A stretch of 64,000 bases of DNA, taken from positions 16,419,690-16,483,689 of the forward strand of contig CM026423.1 of assembly GCA_014871385.1 (NCBI GenBank), written 5' to 3'. Under the pieces are notes generated by a model. That model was not told where the DNA came from, did no database searches, and saw only the letters and a program-made list of their open reading frames with translations. Made by a program: the position numbers and the translations under genes. The DNA comes from Ceratodon purpureus. Taxonomy: Eukaryota; Streptophyta; Bryopsida; Pseudoditrichales; Ditrichaceae. Positions 35,825 through 46,336 of this stretch are shown here, in pieces. The stretch's first letter is position 1, and every line of letters begins with the position of its first letter.

Positions 35825-36205
35825 ATGGTGCAGGAGCCGTTTGTAATTGCGATTATTGTGATTATAAATTTTGCAACGTTTTATGGATTATTCAGACTCA
35901 AAAGGTTGCACATGGCCCGTGCACATCTCATGCAGCATAGAGGAGGAGGAGGGCGAGGAGGAGGAGGAGCACTAGGAGGGGGTGTAGAGTTAGGAATGGC
36001 CGGAGACGGTGATGGGGTAGGATTTTTTGGAGGACATGGCAAGGGATATGGAGGCGATGGTGGTGGTGGAGGATTTGGAGGTGGTGGGGGTGGGGGTGGA
36101 GGTGACGGTGGAGGTGTGGTGGTGGTGGTGGTGGAGGAGGGGGAGGTTGTTTGGATTCAAAAGTATGGAGAAGTGAATTACAGAGATCTATTGCTGGTGA
36201 CCTGA
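35825..36205 (+). CDS. Small glycine-rich protein with one membrane helix (hypothetical)
   Basis: A 126-codon ORF. Residues 5-24 are hydrophobic (VIAIIVIINFATFYGLF), followed by a basic stretch and then Gly-rich repeats (GGGGRGGGG, GGGGGFGGGGGGGGGDGGG) to about residue 95. Plant glycine-rich proteins often have a hydrophobic N-terminus and a secreted or membrane location. The Gly tract comes from a GGN simple repeat, so the frame may be open by chance. No promoter or splice evidence was seen. Confidence 0.3.
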   Translation: MVQEPFVIAIIVIINFATFYGLFRLKRLHMARAHLMQHRGGGGRGGGGALGGGVELGMAGDGDGVGFFGGHGKGYGGDGGGGGFGGGGGGGGGDGGGVVVVVVEEGEVVWIQKYGEVNYRDLLLVT

Positions 36206-37600
36206 ATCGGAGCTGGAGAAGCTGGTGGACTTGTAATACTCAGGTGGAGTTTCTCTACCTCAAAAAACTCTTACACAAGAAACCAAAACTACCTCTCTAT
36301 TAACTTGGCAGCGACATGTATTCATCTGGCATGTATGTTCTCAACTGTTGTAGCTGGTGTATCCTACTACTGTACCCGCACGGCCCGTGTGAGTAACAGA
36401 TGTCGCAGAGGCTACATGTAATTGGTTGTGGGAAGCTTGCAACGGTTACCAATGAGGTTTATTTAGAAGAGATGCAAACAACAATTTTAAGTGGATGCCA
36501 GCACTGGAAAGGAGAGTCTGTCAGTTGCAGGTCACTTAAACGTGGTGGATATAAGCATTGTTTCTGCAATTTGTGTAGAAGTGGTCGTGTGTGTGTGGCA
36601 ATTTTAATTTGTATATTACAATTTGTTGATACCTACAAGGTTTCATTTCCTATTGCTGCTGTACTTTTCAAGAGCACGTTGAGAATGTTTGTCACAATAG
36701 GAACGTATCTGATTTCTATAAGACTGATGAGAAGTTAAAAGAATCTAAAATTCCAGGCTAGTTTGTTGCAAGCTTGGAACAAAGAAAAGTCCAGTTATTA
36801 TGTTCTCTCTTTCAAGTTTATAGGTTGATGATAATCTAGTTGTTAATCTCTATACTTCAAGTATTCCCTACCCAAGATTACTATCAATGAGTCAACTGCA
36901 CTTCTACTTCATATCCATGTACTCTACAACAATTTCTCATACCATAGATAGTATATTTACAGAATCAGCAACCAAAAACCCGAAGCCAAAAGTTTTACGA
37001 AACTTGAAAACCGGTCAGTTTAGAAGCCGGATCAATCTTTCTACTCTCACCTCCTATTCATGTCGTGTTCATGAGCAAGTATATATACATCAGGCCCAAT
37101 GTGCAGCTTCAATTCTCTACAGAGCTTTCAGAATGATGGGCATGCCATACTTGGGTCTAATCAGTGCCATGGGTGTGGTTGGGCATGCTATACTTGGGTC
37201 TAATCAGTGCCTTGAGCATGGCCGGAAATTTGACTGTCAGATGGAAAAACTGCTGTAATCAACTACAGTTTCATCTAATTCCCTCATGAAGACTGCTCTT
37301 GATCATCTGATACATAGCAATTATGAATTCAGCAGCAATTGCAGTACTGTGGGATACAAATTCGAGTGTAACACACGCTATAACAACTTTGACGCTGTAT
37401 CAACCAAGGCTGTTCCTAATTTACACACAAAATTCAACTGATTCAAGTGAATGGTAAGCATGTGTAGCTCATTCACCTCGCAGTACATTACACTTGTACA
37501 ATACATGATGAAGAGCTTCACTGGACGGATTAAGTACAGCTGATTAAGTACACAGCAAGGAGAGCAACATCATTTATTCTAAAAGAAAAGGCAGATAAAA
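36206..37600. other. Intergenic, no recognised gene
   Basis: Moderately AT-rich DNA. Short open frames at 36400-36738 (112 codons) and 36887-37258 (123 codons) match nothing recognised. A 43-bp-period duplication lies at 37138-37211. Confidence 0.4.
37138..37211. repeat. Imperfect duplication, 43-bp period
   Basis: gggcatgccatacttgggtc and the bases after it (taatcagtgcc) recur 43 bp later as gggcatgctatacttgggtc plus taatcagtgcc, with a 12-bp unique spacer between. Confidence 0.8.
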
Positions 37601-39055
37601 AACCTGGATACGTAGAAGAACGCCGTCGCACCCTTGAACTGAGGAGCGCAACCATCCGACCAAACAATGTGTCAACTTGGTGCTCTTCCTTCCGCACACA
37701 ACGTAGTCCAATGCAGATTGAGACAATGCTGCACAAAAAGACTGTCATGTTTTGGATCGTCCGAGATATAGTAATAGTACTCAGTAAGCCGCCTCTTTGA
37801 TTTTGGATCTGCAACATCGTAGTCAGGATTCACAGTGTAAGTAATGTGCACAAGAATCGTGAGCTGGAAGTTATACCAATGTTGCGACTGTACTTCGTTT
37901 TGAACTTTTGCCCCTTGAAGGAATAATTTTCGGCGTAGTCTATTAGGCTCATTATTTCTCCCGGCTGCAACCCCTCAATGCATGCCCAATACTGCACATC
38001 CTGCCACCGGGCCGTAGGCTGGTGACGAAGAAAAGGTGGGATCTTGGACTTTGCGAAATCGATGAACACCTTTGTAGTCGTCTGCTTGTATTCTAGCCGC
38101 AGCACCTTCTTCGGATCTCCTGCTTTTGTCTTTCCGGCCTCTACCATCTCAAACCTCCGCCATTCCAACAGAGTCTCGTTCAAAGGGTCTACTTCTCTCT
38201 CAGACAAGGAATTAAATCAAAGCCACAACGTTCACACTCTCCTTTTACGCACCTCATGCTATGCCACTCGGAGCCAGTTGAGCAAGGACACAGACATTGC
38301 TCCTAGTGTTGACTGCATCGCTTGTATGTGTGGTGTTTGCCCTAGTAGGAAACTACTCCTGTGAGCGCCCCTCCATCTTGTGCCCTGCAGCATAGATCTC
38401 CACACTAGTAGCTGCAAGCGTCGACCCCTACGCTGAGGTGGAACTTTGCAGCGCGCATGTTGTTGAACCCCGTCATGATCTCTACCATCTCCTTATGATA
38501 TTGGCAGCAACACGAATTGAAGTCTCTGAGGCGTCGTATGAAGAAAGGTTGCAGATTTCAAAAGGATACAAAGGAAACCTTGAAGCTTGCGTAGTTGGCC
38601 TTGAAACTGCTGTAGAAATCTAGCTGCAAATTGATATCATTAAAAAATGCAACATGTTAGTACCTACTGAACATCAATGCAATCAATAAAAATTAAAATT
38701 AAGAAAAAGAAATCAAAGTGCGTAGAGTGAAAGGAAAAGTGACACTAAATATTGCCGTTCAGGAAAGGACTCTTGTTATCACTGTCCGGAGTTCCTTCAG
38801 ACCGTAATGAAATGACACAGGCTCCACATCCGGAAAGGAAAGGACTGAATTTCGGAAACATGAACATGTATTTCTACGGACCGGATGCAAGAACATGCTC
38901 ATGAAAAAGAGCAAGACATCTGACATGGGATCCGGATTCAGGACCTATCAATTTTACCGTGAACCTCAGGAAGAAACCCTGGAACTGTAGACAGTTTGTA
39001 AAGGACTCTGAACTGGAAATAAACAATGAAGATAGGACTCTTTAAATCAGAACAC

Positions 39056-39728
39056 TGTTAGTCGAGGTTACACCATGGAGATGCTAGGAGCCAGGCTAGT
39101 GGGAATATCGGGGACTGAGTCACTAACCAGTAGCAAGTGGTTATACGCGTGACCGTGGAGCCATGGTCATAGAGGTTACGAGTTCCCTAGTCGCGGACCC
39201 AGGCAGTTGAGGAAGAGAACAGAAGGCAACCGTGGAGAGCCTCGAGGTTAGGTTCAGGGCAAGGAATCCTTCCGTTAGCGTGTGAGCGTGTGTGAGTGTG
39301 GGTGTCTGTTACTTAATTGTTGCAGACACACCAAGGCAGCCAAGGAATTCTGAGGATTGTGAGAACCCACGAAAGAACAGAAGCAAAGGAAAGACAAGCT
39401 GGTCTATCTAGGGTTGCAAACATACATAGTCAGTATTGTCAAAGAGGGAGACAGTCATAACGAGAAGCAATTACAGGGAGCACGGGGATTTCAGCAAGGA
39501 ATAGTCTTTAGTAAAGGTGGAGCGCCAAGGTCTCCAAGAGCAGCGCTCTGATACAAAACGGCGGCCAAGTGACCTAGACTCTGATCCGACTCAACTACCA
39601 GAAAATGAAGAGTGTCTGTTCCTTTCTAACTACCCTGCTTATACTTTCTATTTTCCTATTTTCTAGCTATGCACTGCTAGTTTGCACCGCCTTGGTGCCC
39701 CTGACTGCCGAGGTCTGGCCTGGTAACA
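39056..39728 (-). repeat. 3' LTR (relative to the element)
   Basis: 673-bp copy beginning tgttagtcgagg and ending ggtaaca on the plus strand, almost identical to 47582-48254. A purine-rich tract abuts its inner edge. Confidence 0.95.
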
Positions 39729-39743
39729 TTTTGCCCTCTCTCC
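39729..39743 (-). other. Polypurine tract of the retrotransposon
   Basis: Read on the minus strand, ggagagagggcaaaa abuts the 3' LTR, the usual place for plus-strand DNA priming. Confidence 0.75.
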
Positions 39744-39828
39744 GAGAGTGCAATTCGTCCCGGATTGCAGGCTAGCCACGTGTACGCCGGTGTGCAGGTC
39801 TTCGATCAGGTCTGGTCTCCTCGCGAGG

Positions 39829-42606
39829 TTACTGGGCGCGGCGTCGAGGAGGTGCTTGATTGCCGTAGATGGCAGCTATGGCTGCACCAACACCCCTGTG
39901 AATTAGGTTGTGTTTGGATCTAGACGTTACTGCATGTTGAAACACATCGTAAACAGTTTTGCCTAGGATCCTATTACAAGCAGGGCATTGCACATGATCA
40001 GCCTCAGGGTTACTGTAGAGGGCTATGAGGTCTGGGTGGGCTGCGAAATAACGTTTTACTTCCTCAATTGCGGTATCCAATTCCTCCTCTGCTTCCTCGT
40101 CATCGCTAGCCTGCACTTCAAGACCAAATTCTTCCTCTATCTTTTTTAATGCATCCTTATGTGATTTAAAAGACCGGGGTCGCGTGGGTACCGTGGGAGT
40201 TACTGAGCTTGATGCGGCTGGATGGTTTGGCTGCAGGTGTGGCGAGTGTTGAGGCGTATCCTCGATGTCCGTGAGATGCTCCGGGATGTCCACGTGCTCG
40301 GACTGGTGGTGAAATTCGGGGATGATCTCGCTGGAGGGCTGTGTCTCTTCTTGGGCGATCCTAGCCGGGCTACTTGGAGCAGGGTTAGTTGGCAGCGGAA
40401 TAGGAGACAGGGCCTCCAATGCCATAGTTTCCATGTCCATATCTTCCCAGTCATTGTCAGACTGCTCCAGTTCTAGGACGGCGAGGGAATTGTCGATGCA
40501 ATAGTCTATGAATTCCTGGGGCGGATCTACCTCGGTGGGAAGATGAGCTTGCATCCACTGGTACGCACTGTTAGCAATTATCTTGGCAGCCGAGTGAATC
40601 CATCCTACCTTATTCGCCTCGAAGTCTTGCATGGCCTGTTCGATGGCCGTCTTCTGCTCCTGGATCCCTGCTGTAATCGCTCCTCCTTGTGAGTGCTGCC
40701 CTGGTTCTCCTACATCGTTGGGAACAGCTAACGCCTTGCATCGCGCCAGGTACTCATGATTCTGTTGCTCCAGTTTATGAATTCTGTCCTTGGCGCAAGC
40801 TTTTTCGGTAGTGAGAACGTCTACATGCTCCTGTGTGGCTTTGAGCTCCAGTTCTAAATTCGCAACTTGGTGACGTAGATTTGCCAGGGTTTGATTTACC
40901 TCTTCCAGCTGCTGACGATGATCAGCATGAGTTATCTCCAAGATGCGCTGGGTATGTTCGCGGGCTCCCTGAATTGCCATAGTTGCCTTGCGCTTGTATC
41001 GCTCCTCGACCTCCCTGTGTTCTGCCACGAGAGCCTCCTTTTCTTGCTCCATAGTGTGGACCAGCTGCAGCATCTCCCCCACGCAATCGGAGAAGGCCGC
41101 GCTCTGTGTGTGGAACTTCGTGGCCTGCGGTCCCCATGGCACAAGTGGATCTCCTTCACGCGGTGGCTCGGAGCTGCGAGGTCGTTTGCTGGGGCCGGGA
41201 AGAGCAGGGTCACGGACTGCAGCTGCAGCGATTTCTCTTTGCACATCGATGAAGGTACCCATGAGAGGTGGGCGGCCCTGCCTGCGGTGAAACGGCAGGT
41301 AATGTGCAATATAGGATGTGAGGAAAGGGCCTACAGGGCTGGAGTACTCCGGATCCTGGCGATGAGCTCGGAGTTGAATGCGGAAATTCTCTTCAACCAT
41401 CATGCCCCAGTTTATCTTTTCTCCCTGGTCTGCCAAGAGAAGTAGGGATAGTTGCTCTGGCAAGATGCCATTGCAATTATTCTGAAAATATACCTGCGAC
41501 AATACTCCGCGCATCCGAGAGAACCATGGATCTAACATGTGATTACCCAAAGCAAACACATCGTACCTGCCGTGTTTCGTGGGCTGGAGGTCTCCAACGC
41601 GGGCCGCGATGTCTGGTTGTGTGAAGCTGCTGGCCTTGTTCCAGCCCGTGACGCCCAAGCCATCCCAGCCAAAGAACACATGTAGATAGCGGGCGGAAAA
41701 TTGTACCAGAATGCCTTCTACTTCGCCCGAAGGGTACAACTCGTCCTCGCTCCTTGTGCGCATGGACTTCACGAACTCGGTGCAGTGTTTGGTGTTGACC
41801 TTGCCTTCGAGCAGGGTCCAATACTTGATGAGCCCCACCTTGGTAGCCCAGATAAGATCCGGCTTGCGCTTCCACTCCATAATCATGCGCGGGACATGGA
41901 AGGGCGGGTGCAGCTTGCGGCGTTCCATGGGTTCTAACTCTCGTGTGTGTGATTGCAGAATGGCGTGGAAGTGGAGAGAGGGAGAGTAACGTGAGGCTGC
42001 GTGGAGGTATGCCCAAGCAACAATAGCTGGGCTGGGAACTACACAAAGGGTTGAAGAAGATGGAAGGGGAAGGGGCCTGTTGGGCAAGGATTCAGACTGC
42101 TGGGGGCTGTGAGAGAACAGATCCGCCCTTGGCGGCGGAGATGGGACAGAGACAGAATTCCATGGACAGCCGAGGTTGATGTTTGGGTATCCATGGGAAT
42201 GATGGGTTGTGGGCGTGGATCGTGGCGGCTGCAGCCCCATGATGCGGAGTCTAGAGAGTGTCGGGTTTGTCCCATCAATGGGACTTCTAAGGTAGTTAGT
42301 GGCATCTTGGCTGCTGACGTGGACTAGGCTGACATGGACCACCGTGGGTTCCATGCTGTCCATGGGTTCTGTGTTGTCCATGGGTTCCATGCTGTCCATG
42401 GGTCTGGCTGGCTGGGGGTGTTCCAAAGCATCCGTGCTAGCTTGAGCCTCGGCTGCTAAGGTTTTATAGATCTCCCCGAGGCTAAGGGTAGGGGCAGTAA
42501 TAACATTGTCCGAATGGTATTTTTTTAGCTTTGTGGAATTGACAATTGTTGCATGGTTGTCGTATTTTTCACTATTTACTAAAAGAACTGTATTGTTGGG
42601 TAACAC
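39829..42606 (-). CDS. Long 3' ORF of the retrotransposon, function unknown
   Basis: A 925-codon ORF between integrase and the 3' LTR. Residues 1-40 continue the integrase C-terminal domain (NSTKLKKYHS), so this was probably the tail of one polyprotein. Then come a Pro/Ser-rich stretch (about 110-200), a folded-looking region (about 225-470: VGLIKYWTLLEGKVN, FFGWDGLGVTGW), a long coiled coil (about 505-620), an acidic Ser/Pro linker, and a C-terminal Cys/His module CPACNRILGKTVYDVFQHA with KH after it (about 870-900). It has no membrane segments, so it is not envelope-like. The middle faintly recalls ORFs of Athila-type elements, and the Cys/His module recalls zf-XS. Both are weak inferences. 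Confidence 0.75.
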   Translation of the reverse strand: MLPNNTVLLVNSEKYDNHATIVNSTKLKKYHSDNVITAPTLSLGEIYKTLAAEAQASTDALEHPQPARPMDSMEPMDNTEPMDSMEPTVVHVSLVHVSSQDATNYLRSPIDGTNPTLSRLRIMGLQPPRSTPTTHHSHGYPNINLGCPWNSVSVPSPPPRADLFSHSPQQSESLPNRPLPLPSSSTLCVVPSPAIVAWAYLHAASRYSPSLHFHAILQSHTRELEPMERRKLHPPFHVPRMIMEWKRKPDLIWATKVGLIKYWTLLEGKVNTKHCTEFVKSMRTRSEDELYPSGEVEGILVQFSARYLHVFFGWDGLGVTGWNKASSFTQPDIAARVGDLQPTKHGRYDVFALGNHMLDPWFSRMRGVLSQVYFQNNCNGILPEQLSLLLLADQGEKINWGMMVEENFRIQLRAHRQDPEYSSPVGPFLTSYIAHYLPFHRRQGRPPLMGTFIDVQREIAAAAVRDPALPGPSKRPRSSEPPREGDPLVPWGPQATKFHTQSAAFSDCVGEMLQLVHTMEQEKEALVAEHREVEERYKRKATMAIQGAREHTQRILEITHADHRQQLEEVNQTLANLRHQVANLELELKATQEHVDVLTTEKACAKDRIHKLEQQNHEYLARCKALAVPNDVGEPGQHSQGGAITAGIQEQKTAIEQAMQDFEANKVGWIHSAAKIIANSAYQWMQAHLPTEVDPPQEFIDYCIDNSLAVLELEQSDNDWEDMDMETMALEALSPIPLPTNPAPSSPARIAQEETQPSSEIIPEFHHQSEHVDIPEHLTDIEDTPQHSPHLQPNHPAASSSVTPTVPTRPRSFKSHKDALKKIEEEFGLEVQASDDEEAEEELDTAIEEVKRYFAAHPDLIALYSNPEADHVQCPACNRILGKTVYDVFQHAVTSRSKHNLIHRGVGAAIAAIYGNQAPPRRRAQ

Positions 42607-43550
42607 TAATTGTACTCTATACGGTCCGTACCATATGATTCAAATTTTGTTTTCCTCAGTTTGGGATCCCGGGGACACCACAAAACCTGGTCACCTTTTT
42701 GAAAAATCCTGGGAGGCTTGGTGGACTGAAAATAGCGTGCACTTGCCTCTTGTTTGTGTATAATATTTTTGGTGGCAAATGCCCGGACTTCTTCCAGGTA
42801 GTGGATATCTTGGATACGTGCGGCCAAGACTCGGTGCGGACTATAATCCTTGGGTTGCAAGGAGTTAAAGGTAGGTGCTACATACTCCGTAGGCAGGAGA
42901 GGCTGAGTCCCATAAACCATTTCAAACGGACTGACTTGGGTAGCTGTCTTGGTTGCAACACGGTAGGCCCATAAGGCTGCGGGTAGGCAGTCCCCCCAAT
43001 CAGATTGGTTAGCATGAATAAATCTTCTCAACATATTGATCAAAGTTTTATTTGTTGATTCTGCCTGGCCATTCCCCTGTGGATAATAGACGGTACTGGT
43101 CCTGTGTTTTATGATGTGGTTATCCAAGAGGTCCTCGATCACTGCATTTACAAAGTGGCTACCTTGGACCGAGATGATTTCCAAGGGGCATCCAAAACGT
43201 GTGATAATGTTCTCATATATAAATGACGCAGTGACCATAGCCGTCTTAGTCCTTAACGGTTTAGCCTCGACCCACTTGGTTGTATAATCCGTGGAAACCA
43301 AGATATATTTGTAACCCTGCCGGGTTGCTGGTTTAATGGGACCAACAAAATCCAGACCCCAACGTTGGAAATGACCTAATGGTGGAATCGATTTTAATGG
43401 AACGCGGCCTTGATACTGGAAATTAGTCGTGGAAACCTGGCATGCATGGCAGTTTCTGATATAATCCTGAATGTCCTTGTGTAGCGTTGGCCACCAATAG
43501 CGGGCAGTTAAAATTTTCTTTATCGTGGTTTCGAGCCCTTGGTGTCCCCT
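42606..43550 (-). pseudogene. int: Integrase region of the retrotransposon, damaged
   Basis: The rest of the zinc-binding domain (ARYWWPTL, CHACQ) is readable only in a shifted frame between 43301 and 43545. The catalytic core is open at 42606-43301 (STDYTTKWVEA; YYPQGNGQAESTN). The position that should hold the second catalytic Asp reads Val (SVQGSHF; codon at 43167-43169, GTC instead of the expected GAC). A second frame change near 42636-42645 separates the core from the C-terminal domain, which continues in the frame of the next ORF. An inactive integrase is inferred. Confidence 0.8.
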
Positions 43551-46267
43551 GTTGGGCCGTCATGAAGAATGGCTATTAGATTTTGTTCCTCCCCCGTGGG
43601 TACGCAAAGACGTGTTTCATGGTCAGGGCCGCGGCGATAGAGTTGACCTTGGACCACAGTATATGGTAATGTTGTGCGTACAAAACTAACTTTCCTGGTA
43701 CCGGAGAGATCATGGGGTGTGATACCTTGGGTTAAATAACGGATGATGTCACCACGCCAGTCATGGGGAATGTCAATTTCAAGGTTAGCAGTTTGTATAT
43801 ACGGTTCATTGAAGGAATCGTCAATGCCTTCCTCGGTGGCCTTGGAATCCCTGGATAAATAGTCAGCCACGATGTGGCGTTTTCCTGGTACATAAACCAC
43901 CTCAAAATCGTATTCAAGGAGAATCATTATCCATCGAGCTACTCGCCCTGTGACCAAGGGCTGATTGACCAAGTATGATAGATTGTGATGATCGACCATA
44001 AAACGGAACTTGTTTCCCAGTAAATAATGTCGGAATTTTTTCACAGCATAAATCATGGCCAGGGCTTCTCTTTCGGTTGTAGAGTAATTCTTTTCTGCTT
44101 GATTTAGCAGACGACTGGCGTACGCCACGGGTTGGTCATATTTTCCAGTTAAGTTCTGGGCTAACATTACGCCTACAGCAATGTTAGAAGCATCTGTATG
44201 AACATGGAATGGCTTGGACCAGTCAGGAGCGATGAGAATGGGAGCCTGGGAATAAGCTAGTTTAATTTTCTCCAAGGCGGCCTGGGCTTCCGAGGTCCAG
44301 TCCTGCGGATACTTATATCTGGCATGGTTTAACGCGGTAATCGGGGCAGTAATATGCGCTAATTTTTCTATGTATATCCTGTTGAATTGGGATAAGCCTA
44401 AGAGACGTTGTATGCCTTTTTGATCTGTGGGTGGAGTGATCTCCAGGATATCTTTAATTTTCTCGGAATCAGGGAGCTTGCCATACTTGCATACGATGTA
44501 GCCTAAAATAACTCCCGCAAAAAACAGAAACATACATTTCTCGGCATTTAGACTAACTCCATTAACTCGACAGGCATTGAATATCTGCCGTAGTTGGGAG
44601 ATATGGTCCTGAATTTTCCCATAAACCGTTCCATCGTCTAAGTAAATGCGGAAGAATCTTTTTAAATAAGGTCGAAAAACCAATTCCATGACGCGTTGGA
44701 AAGTCATGGGTGCATTCTTGGCCCCGAAAGGCATCCTTTCAAACTGATAGGGACCCCATTCCGTGGAGAAAGCCGTTTTGTTTTTGTCTTGCTCAGCCAT
44801 GGCTACCTGGTAATAACCGGAGAAGCAGTCTAAAAAGGAATACATCTCATGACCGGCTACTTCATCAATGATTTCTTCCATGTAGGGCAGGGGATAATGG
44901 TCTTTCTTGGCAGCCGCGTTTAATTTGCGAAAATCCACACAAATCCTTAATGTTCCATTCTTCTTGGGGATGATTACCATGGGTGACAACCAAGGGGCAG
45001 AGTCTACTGGTGAAATGAACTTGGCCTTCAATAATTTGTCTAGTTCTTCCTTGACCCTTACTGCATAATTCGGGTTCATTCTGTACCTTCGTTGTTGCAC
45101 CGGGGTAGCGTTAGGTACCAGGTCAATTGTATGTTCTGCTATGGTGGATGGTATCCCTTTTAGATCCTCATGTCCCCATGCAAATATGTCCTGGTATTCG
45201 TGAAACAAGGATATCGCGGCCTGTTTGATTTGTTCTGGTGCATCTGCATTGATTTTGAGGTACTTGGGATTTTCTGAGGTTCCTAAGTTTACTAACTCAA
45301 CCTTGTCCTTGGCACCATGGGACCATCCAGTAACTACTTCTCTTTGTAAGGCTTGGTTTGCAGGTACTGCATTTACGGTGACTGTTTCCTGAGTTTCTTG
45401 AGAGAAGTGTGGAGGTATATCCATTTTTTCCTGCTCGGCTATCATGCTAGCCAGGTGTATTTCTGCCACGGGAATCAAATCAGGATTGGCCTGGAATACC
45501 AAGGCCTCTTGTGTTGGAGAAAGCCCAACTATCCAGCTTGTTCCTGCCGTGTGCCTAATTTGATCAGCTTTGGCTCGAGTGATACAGCTATCCACTGGTA
45601 TAACCACGGTTCTTCCTTGGCGGTGGATTCTAATCTGATTCCTTGACCAATCATGGATAGCGTTCATGTCCCTTAACCATGGTCTTCCAAGGATGACAGG
45701 GAAATTACTAGTATGTGGCATATCAATGATGACAAAGGTGGCTGGAGTCGAGATACCGTGTGTAGTAATAGCAACAGTGGACAATATACCCAAGGGTGTG
45801 ACAGAGGCATCGTTTGCCATGCGTAAGATGAAGCTGGCCAACTTGGGTGATGGTAGTCCCAGCTGCTTTTGCAAATGATTGCTCATAACATTAACTCCAG
45901 ATCCTCCATCTACTAACACATTTGTTAATTCATGGATTCCTAGTTGTAAATGTATTACTGCGGCATCTGGATCTAGTGTGGTGGCATTAACTTCAATCAC
46001 TTCTGGGTTGATCGATCCTTCGGGCACTGCAGTTTGTTGTAGATATTTCTGAAGTTCTGGGCTTAACTTGATTAGCTTGGACAACGTGATCGTGACATTG
46101 GTGTCATCAAGAATTTGTTGTAATTGCAGGGGGTTCTGGGAGCGTTCTAATCCGTCTTGTAAGTCCTGCCGGATCCTATGTAACCTCTCCCAATGATTAT
46201 CTGCAAATGGTTTTCGAGTTTCAACCACGTGTTTGTCTGGGGTGCCCTTGGACCGGGTAGTAACCAC
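43520..46267 (-). CDS. pol: Retrotransposon pol: protease, reverse transcriptase, RNase H
   Basis: A 915-codon ORF in the same frame as gag, open back to the gag TAG at 46337-46339. The protease active site appears as VDGGSGVNV near residue 120. Reverse transcriptase motifs PKKNGTLRICVDFRKLN and YLDD (near residue 542) are intact, and RNase H begins HVHTDASNIAVG near 689. The ORF ends prematurely just inside the integrase zinc-binding region, where a C4 run at 43546-43549 coincides with loss of frame. Reverse transcription functions look intact; integrase is not continuous with them. Confidence 0.88.
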   Translation of the reverse strand: MVTTRSKGTPDKHVVETRKPFADNHWERLHRIRQDLQDGLERSQNPLQLQQILDDTNVTITLSKLIKLSPELQKYLQQTAVPEGSINPEVIEVNATTLDPDAAVIHLQLGIHELTNVLVDGGSGVNVMSNHLQKQLGLPSPKLASFILRMANDASVTPLGILSTVAITTHGISTPATFVIIDMPHTSNFPVILGRPWLRDMNAIHDWSRNQIRIHRQGRTVVIPVDSCITRAKADQIRHTAGTSWIVGLSPTQEALVFQANPDLIPVAEIHLASMIAEQEKMDIPPHFSQETQETVTVNAVPANQALQREVVTGWSHGAKDKVELVNLGTSENPKYLKINADAPEQIKQAAISLFHEYQDIFAWGHEDLKGIPSTIAEHTIDLVPNATPVQQRRYRMNPNYAVRVKEELDKLLKAKFISPVDSAPWLSPMVIIPKKNGTLRICVDFRKLNAAAKKDHYPLPYMEEIIDEVAGHEMYSFLDCFSGYYQVAMAEQDKNKTAFSTEWGPYQFERMPFGAKNAPMTFQRVMELVFRPYLKRFFRIYLDDGTVYGKIQDHISQLRQIFNACRVNGVSLNAEKCMFLFFAGVILGYIVCKYGKLPDSEKIKDILEITPPTDQKGIQRLLGLSQFNRIYIEKLAHITAPITALNHARYKYPQDWTSEAQAALEKIKLAYSQAPILIAPDWSKPFHVHTDASNIAVGVMLAQNLTGKYDQPVAYASRLLNQAEKNYSTTEREALAMIYAVKKFRHYLLGNKFRFMVDHHNLSYLVNQPLVTGRVARWIMILLEYDFEVVYVPGKRHIVADYLSRDSKATEEGIDDSFNEPYIQTANLEIDIPHDWRGDIIRYLTQGITPHDLSGTRKVSFVRTTLPYTVVQGQLYRRGPDHETRLCVPTGEEQNLIAILHDGPTGDTKGSKPR

Positions 46268-46336
46268 GGCGGTACTGATTGTAGAAACGTTGGTTTCTAT
46301 TCCATGGACTTCCGTGAGAGTAACACCGCCTCGTCT

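Noticed and set aside
36400-36738. 112-codon plus-strand frame
   Set aside because: Cys-containing but resembles no family, with no supporting splice or promoter signal.
40891-41445. 184-codon plus-strand frame inside the retrotransposon 3' ORF
   Set aside because: Antisense shadow of the coiled-coil-encoding segment of the 925-codon ORF.
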